Shown here: one piece after another, positions 40,933 through 44,317 of the stretch | Numbering within the stretch: position 1 is the first letter of the stretch | How the letters are laid out: every line of letters starts with the position of its first letter | Source of the DNA: a bacterium | Lineage (GTDB): Bacteria > Eisenbacteria > RBG-16-71-46 > CAIMUX01 | Length of the DNA stretch: 44,317 nt | Direction of reading: 5' to 3' | NCBI GenBank assembly: GCA_030431975.1 | Contig: JAUIHP010000008.1 | Location: 1 to 44,317, forward strand | Position numbers and translations under genes: made by a program | Notes under the pieces: model-generated | Told to the model about the DNA's origin: nothing | The model's database searches: none | What the model saw: only the letters and a program-made list of their open reading frames with translations

Positions 40933-41799
40933 CTACATCGACCCGCCATTCAGCAGATCGTTGGCCTTGGTGCTGAACCAGGAATCGGGGGCGTCGATCG
41001 TCACCTGGCGCAGCATCGCTGCTGCGGCTTCCGGCTTGCCCGCACGCATCCAAGCCTGGCCGAGATAGAGTAGAGCCTCGCTACGACGGGAGTGCTTGGC
41101 ATTGCGATCGAGCCACACCTTGAGATCGCGATCGACCTCACTCCCTCCGCGATGCTGAAGGATCAGGCTCTCGAGAAGAAGGTCTTCTTTCTCGTCCGCG
41201 TCCACACCCATCTGCGCCAGAGTGTCGATGTGCGCCGCAGCCTTCAGGTGTTCGCCGCCCAGGGTGAGCACGTGCGCAAGCTCACGCCGGATCTCCTTGT
41301 TGTCAGGGTGATCGTAAGCCCGAATGCCCAATGCATACGCCTGGGCCGTAACCCGGGTGCCCTTCTCGACGAGCGGGATGAACTTGTCCGGCGCCTGGAA
41401 ACCGCGGATGGTCTTTCGCACCGAGCCGTCGGGGTTGAGGATCAGGATGGTGGGAAACGCCTGGACCTCGTACTTCTGGGCCAGCTCCCGACGCTTCTCG
41501 GCGTGGACCTTTACGTTGACCATGTTGGCACAGGCTTCCGCCACGTTTGCCTGAGAGTAGGTCTTCTTGTCGAGAACTTTGCACCAGTGGCACCAGTCGG
41601 TATAGAAGTCGACCATGACGAACTTCTTCTCGATCGTCGCCTGTTCCATGGCATCCTCGAACGTTGACGCCCAAACGATGCCCTCCTCCGCCTCCGCCTC
41701 TGCCGTGGATGGAATCGACAAGCCGACCCAGAAGGCAAAGAGAAAGAAAGCGGCGGATAGAAAACCGCGACAAGATGAGTCGTTCCGTAGATGCGTCAT
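40933..41799 (-). CDS. Exported thioredoxin-fold protein (WCHWC) with helical C-terminus
   Basis: About 288 residues from ATG 41799 (AGAGGA 8 nt upstream). A signal peptide or anchor (about 11-36) precedes a thioredoxin domain with WCHWC (Cys70, Cys73), preceded by FVMVDFYTD, and cis-Pro116 in AFPTILILNPDG. A WCxWC active site preceded by FYTD is typical of DsbD-gamma/thioredoxin_7-like periplasmic reductants. Residues about 160-288 are helical, TPR-like (HVLTLGGEHLKAAAHIDTL, EALLYLGQAWMRAGKPEAAA). It probably reduces or repairs disulfides in the periplasm. Both Cys are ordinary codons, not TGA. Confidence 0.9.
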   Translation of the reverse strand: MTHLRNDSSCRGFLSAAFFLFAFWVGLSIPSTAEAEAEEGIVWASTFEDAMEQATIEKKFVMVDFYTDWCHWCKVLDKKTYSQANVAEACANMVNVKVHAEKRRELAQKYEVQAFPTILILNPDGSVRKTIRGFQAPDKFIPLVEKGTRVTAQAYALGIRAYDHPDNKEIRRELAHVLTLGGEHLKAAAHIDTLAQMGVDADEKEDLLLESLILQHRGGSEVDRDLKVWLDRNAKHSRRSEALLYLGQAWMRAGKPEAAAAMLRQVTIDAPDSWFSTKANDLLNGGSM

Positions 41800-41824
41800 T
41801 CTGCGTTTCCTCTGCTCCAACTCA

Positions 41825-42781
41825 CTAACTGGATCTTGTGTCCGTGATCAAAATTTCCAGAGCCATACCGTCACGGCCGGAGCGGACCTGGCCCGACTTG
41901 ATTCCAAACTCCAGGTCGCAAAGTCCGGTCAGAAGTCGCTCCAAACGGGCCGCCTCGGGACCGGGCCGTGTCTTGAGCAGGCCCTCACGAGTCTTCTGCT
42001 GCAACATCCAGATAAGCCGGGGAACGGGCTCCTGAGTCTGAATGGCGTCCCAGTTCCGAAGCGCATCCGCGGCGTGCCCGGCGACAACCGCATCACAGAA
42101 CTCCCAGGTATCGCCCAGGTTTCCACTTCGGATCATTTCGCGAAGAATCTCGACGTCGATGGTGTCTCCGGGCGCAGCCCACAGGGCTATCTTTTCCATC
42201 TCGCGGGAGAGCTCGGCCAAATGCGGGCCCACTTTCGAAAGGAGGAACTCCCCCGCTTCCGGCGTCAGCTTGACCTTCTGCTCGGCCGAGGCTCCCAGAA
42301 TCCAGTTCATGGCTTCGGCGGGACGGGGATGCGAGAACTCGACGACCATTCCCCTCGCAGACACTCCCTTGCAGAACTCGTTCTTTCGCACAAACTCGTA
42401 GGGTAGAAGTGGACTCGTCGCGACGACACAACAGCCGTCTGGAAGGGACTCCAGAGCCGCATAGAACGCCTCCTTGTCCTTCTTGCCCGCTCGGCCGCAA
42501 CGGTCGGCCTCCCGAAGGATGACCAAGCGACGCGGATTAAAAAGACCGACCGTGAGCGCAGCGTTGGCAACCTGGGAAAGGTTTGCCTCCCCCCCGTTGA
42601 ACCGGTCCACCTCGACGCCGGACCCTTGGCCGACAAAGGCCTCGAGTTCCTTCAGCGCCTGATCCCGCAGAAGAGATTCGGGTCCGCAGAATACGTGGAC
42701 CCGCGATTCCCCCATCCTTGCGGCCCAGTCTGCATGACGGATGACCTGGGGCCTCGGTGCGGCTCGGCGTGATCTCACCAC
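41825..42781 (-). CDS. holA: DNA polymerase III subunit delta
   Basis: 318 residues. Delta opens the beta sliding clamp within the clamp loader. Visible family features: VHVFCGPESLLRDQALKELE at the start, DRFNGGEANLSQVANAALTVG, LFNPRRLVILREADR, PEAGEFLLSKVGPHLAELS with REMEKIALWA, and the C-terminal helical collar (AADALRNWDAIQTQEPVPRL, WMLQQKTREGLLKTRPG). The GTG at 42781 overlaps the end of lptE by 7 nt, suggesting coupling; ATG 42715, six residues before the first strand, is an equally possible start. The lptE-holA order is common in Gram-negative genomes. Confidence 0.92.
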   Translation of the reverse strand: MVRSRRAAPRPQVIRHADWAARMGESRVHVFCGPESLLRDQALKELEAFVGQGSGVEVDRFNGGEANLSQVANAALTVGLFNPRRLVILREADRCGRAGKKDKEAFYAALESLPDGCCVVATSPLLPYEFVRKNEFCKGVSARGMVVEFSHPRPAEAMNWILGASAEQKVKLTPEAGEFLLSKVGPHLAELSREMEKIALWAAPGDTIDVEILREMIRSGNLGDTWEFCDAVVAGHAADALRNWDAIQTQEPVPRLIWMLQQKTREGLLKTRPGPEAARLERLLTGLCDLEFGIKSGQVRSGRDGMALEILITDTRSS

Positions 42782-43326
42782 TGTTCGAGTGTCCTTCCTA
42801 CGATATCGCTGGCCAGTGTTTGCAGTGCCGTGGCTCGGGCCTCTTCCTCGGTTTCGCCCTCCCCCGGATCATAGACGGCCGTCGCGACCATCTTGTCCTC
42901 CCGCCAAAGATCCTGATTCTTGACCTGGTCCCGCATTTGCACCGAGAGGGTGACGACGACGATGTAGTCGCGAGGCTGATCCCCATCGTAATTGTTGACC
43001 TTGTTCTCATAGCCGGAAAGCTTGCCGATGAGGCGGGCGTCCGAAGCCGATGGCGATGCGATCCGCAACCGCCCGTCCGAGATGAACTGATCGGTGATCG
43101 TCGATGTCGCTTCCTGTTCTACACCCGGCTCAAGGGTCGAGTTCTCGAAGGTCGGAACCCCCAGTGACTTGATGTGGCCGGGCAGGTTGCTACCAGTGAA
43201 GGAGTAGCAGCCGGTTATCAGGGTCAGAAGCGGGACCAGGAGTACGAACTGGGCCAGGGCCAGGAGCGGAACTGGGGCCAGGACCATATTCGCTGGGAAG
43301 CCGAGGAGTCTTCTTTGGCATTGCAT
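42775..43326 (-). CDS. lptE: LPS-assembly lipoprotein LptE
   Basis: 183 residues. A hydrophobic signal ends in LLTLITGC, a good lipobox with Cys40. The mature part matches the LptE family: CYSFTGSNLPGHIKSLGVP, FENSTLEPGVEQEATSTITD, FISDGRLRI, then an amphipathic strand IVVVTLSVQMRD and a C-terminal helix. LptE plugs the LptD barrel that places lipopolysaccharide in the outer membrane, so this is evidence for an LPS-bearing diderm. The ATG at 43326 lacks a clear Shine-Dalgarno; ATG 43287 would also give a complete signal. First gene of the lptE-holA-thioredoxin group. Confidence 0.9.
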   Translation of the reverse strand: MQCQRRLLGFPANMVLAPVPLLALAQFVLLVPLLTLITGCYSFTGSNLPGHIKSLGVPTFENSTLEPGVEQEATSTITDQFISDGRLRIASPSASDARLIGKLSGYENKVNNYDGDQPRDYIVVVTLSVQMRDQVKNQDLWREDKMVATAVYDPGEGETEEEARATALQTLASDIVGRTLEQW

Positions 43327-43478
43327 GGCAACAGGCTAGCAGAGCCCCAGGTCGGCTCCCAGAGGGACCTGCGCCGCTTTTGGGAGCGCTGCGTGGGGCT
43401 CGGTCCCGACAGATCGGGGTCTTAGGCCGCGGACAAGCGAAGTTTTCGTCTCACAGGACCGATAAGGAGTACGATATG

Positions 43479-43493
43479 TCTAGATGGTCTAGA
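43479..43493. promoter_or_regulatory. Duplicated TCTAGA palindrome, likely toxin-antitoxin operator
   Basis: TCTAGATGGTCTAGA holds two 6-bp palindromes around TGG, 31 bp upstream of the preferred antitoxin start. Phd/YefM-type antitoxins bind such paired palindromes to repress their own operon. The motif overlaps an alternative ATG (43476) that has its own AAGGAG. Confidence 0.6.
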
Positions 43494-43523
43494 TTGCTTC
43501 ACGTTGTAGGAAGGAACTCCTTC

Positions 43524-43763
43524 ATGGAATGGAAACTAGCGGAAGCGAAGAACCGGCTCAGCGAGGTGGTTCGGCGTGCCCTCACCGAAGGACCTCAGCG
43601 CATTTCCCGGCGGGGTGACTCTGTCGTGATTCTGTCCAGCGATGAGTACGACCAGTTGGTCGGAAGGAAACCGAGCTTCAAGGCGTTCCTGCTCGGCGGA
43701 CCGGACATGGCGAGTCTGGATCTCTCCCGTGACAAGAGCCCGATGCGGGACGTGAACCTGTGA
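43524..43763 (+). CDS. Phd/YefM-type antitoxin
   Basis: 79 residues from ATG 43524, with AGGAAGGAA upstream. The N-terminal DNA-binding part is typical of Phd/YefM: MEWKLAEAKNRLSEVVRRAL, then GPQRISRRGDSVVILSSDEY. The short charged C-terminus would wrap and neutralise the toxin. A second in-frame ATG at 43476, with AAGGAG 6 nt before it, would add 16 residues; the family usually begins near the first helix, so 43524 is preferred. The stop overlaps the toxin start by 4 nt (GTGA). Confidence 0.92.
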   Translation: MEWKLAEAKNRLSEVVRRALTEGPQRISRRGDSVVILSSDEYDQLVGRKPSFKAFLLGGPDMASLDLSRDKSPMRDVNL

Positions 43764-44182
43764 GGTCTCTACTTGATACGTGTGTCGTCTCGGAGCTTGT
43801 CAAACCCAGGTGCGACCCTGGGGTCCGAGGCTGCGTCGAGGCGATTCGAGATGAAGACCTGTTCCTGAGCGTCTTGACCATCGGCGAGATCACCAAAGGG
43901 ATCCAATTGTTGAGGGCAAGTCGTCGCAAGGATGATCTTTCCCGTTGGCTGCTTGACCTGCAGCAGAGCTACCGGAGCCGCATCCTCCCGATCGACACCG
44001 AGGCGGCCCACATCTGGGGCGAACTCACGGCCGCAGCCCAGAAGCGCGGGAAGGTGGTTTCAGCAACGGACGGACTGATTGCGGCGACTGCGATTCGTCA
44101 CGGGCTACGTCTCCTGACGCGCAACGAGGCCGACTTCAGCGAAACGGGCGCTATGGTGACGAACCCGTGGTCGGACACTTGA
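43760..44182 (+). CDS. PIN-domain ribonuclease toxin (VapC/FitB-like)
   Basis: 140 residues from GTG 43760 within a GTGA overlap with the antitoxin. The acidic PIN active site is complete: Asp6 (LLDTCVVSEL), Glu43 (TIGEITKG), Asp104 (SATDGLIAATA) and Asp125 (TRNEADF). Such enzymes cut tRNA or rRNA when the antitoxin is degraded. The FitB-like spacing (DTCVVSEL, ITKGIQLL) and Phd-type partner fit a FitAB/VapBC-like system. A strong terminator follows 44 bp after the stop. Confidence 0.95.
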   Translation: MRSLLDTCVVSELVKPRCDPGVRGCVEAIRDEDLFLSVLTIGEITKGIQLLRASRRKDDLSRWLLDLQQSYRSRILPIDTEAAHIWGELTAAAQKRGKVVSATDGLIAATAIRHGLRLLTRNEADFSETGAMVTNPWSDT

Positions 44183-44226
44183 CCGGCTCCGTCCCTCATT
44201 TCCTGTGACCCAACGTGACCCAAAGA

Positions 44227-44258
44227 AAACGGCACCCCCACAGTCGAGGGTGCCGTTT
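44227..44258. terminator. Terminator hairpin after the toxin gene
   Basis: AAACGGCACCC and GGGTGCCGTTT pair over 11 bp around a 10-nt loop. The A-run on one arm and T-run on the other could work in both directions, for the toxin-antitoxin operon and for any minus-strand gene entering from the right. Confidence 0.8.
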
Positions 44259-44317
44259 CCGGAGGTTCGAAACCGCAGGAAAGTGCGCCTACGGATCGAC
44301 TGTGGCTGCCTCATGCA

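Noticed and set aside
44259-44290. GGTTCGAAACC resembling a tRNA T-loop near the right edge
   Set aside because: The flanking bases do not form a 5-bp T-stem or any acceptor stem, and no anticodon arm is present.

Overview
The window is about 44 kb of GC-rich bacterial chromosome, densely packed on both strands, with short gaps and no phage, insertion sequence or CRISPR. The cell is Gram-negative (LptE, several beta-barrel proteins, lipoproteins). It exports large beta-propeller proteins ending in a FlgD-like C-terminal domain and has a TIGR02999-type ECF sigma factor next to a TPR-bearing Ser/Thr kinase. This mix suggests an uncultured FCB-group lineage (Eisenbacteria/Krumholzibacteria/Latescibacteria-like). 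That placement is inferred from gene content only; no marker gene was aligned.

Layout. 1-1.5 kb: two small genes, tRNA-Arg(CCT), a Na+/Ca2+ exchanger-type antiporter. 1.5-5.2 kb: hybrid histidine kinase, then a secreted FlgD-tailed protein. 5.2-14.1 kb, minus strand: SGNH hydrolase, sulfatase-fold/TPR lipoprotein, sialidase-like secreted protein, ECF sigma factor and Ser/Thr kinase. 14.2-20.9 kb, plus strand: uvrC, a XerC/D recombinase, a beta-barrel protein and a two-gene RapA-like SNF2 module. 21-30 kb: a secreted unknown, an acetolactate-decarboxylase-like lipoprotein, a TPR membrane protein, an M16 peptidase and an LVIVD beta-propeller protein. 30.2-34 kb: the selenoprotein operon described below. 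34.3-38.2 kb: a long gene-free stretch ending in a strong terminator, then a 1,024-residue secreted protein. 38.2-43.3 kb, minus strand: lptE, holA, thioredoxin-like, GNAT and NTR/HEAT genes. 43.5-44.3 kb: a Phd/VapC-type toxin-antitoxin pair and a terminator.

The main discovery is the plus-strand operon at 30172-33969, which encodes two apparent selenoproteins. The first is an exported beta-barrel protein with an in-frame TGA just after its signal peptide (Cys-Gly-Sec). The last is a MetE-like methyltransferase split by an in-frame TGA at codon 216, with all its zinc ligands after that codon. Each TGA is followed by a GC-rich hairpin whose apical loop starts exactly 18 nt downstream, which fits bacterial SECIS geometry. 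Between them lie a TusA-like protein, a DsrE-like protein and a TusA-OsmC fusion. Ordinary gene calling would truncate the first gene, removing its signal peptide, and cut the last into two fragments. I infer a selenium/sulfur relay or methyl-chalcogen pathway; the substrate is unknown. No selA/B/C/D lies in the window, so the Sec machinery must be sought elsewhere in the genome.

Other notable points: two unrelated degenerate tandem repeats (16-bp and 8-bp units) each lie between convergent genes; the sulfatase-like enzyme has Thr where the formylglycine Cys would be; uvrC appears leaderless; and the toxin-antitoxin pair has a duplicated TCTAGA operator overlapping an alternative start.
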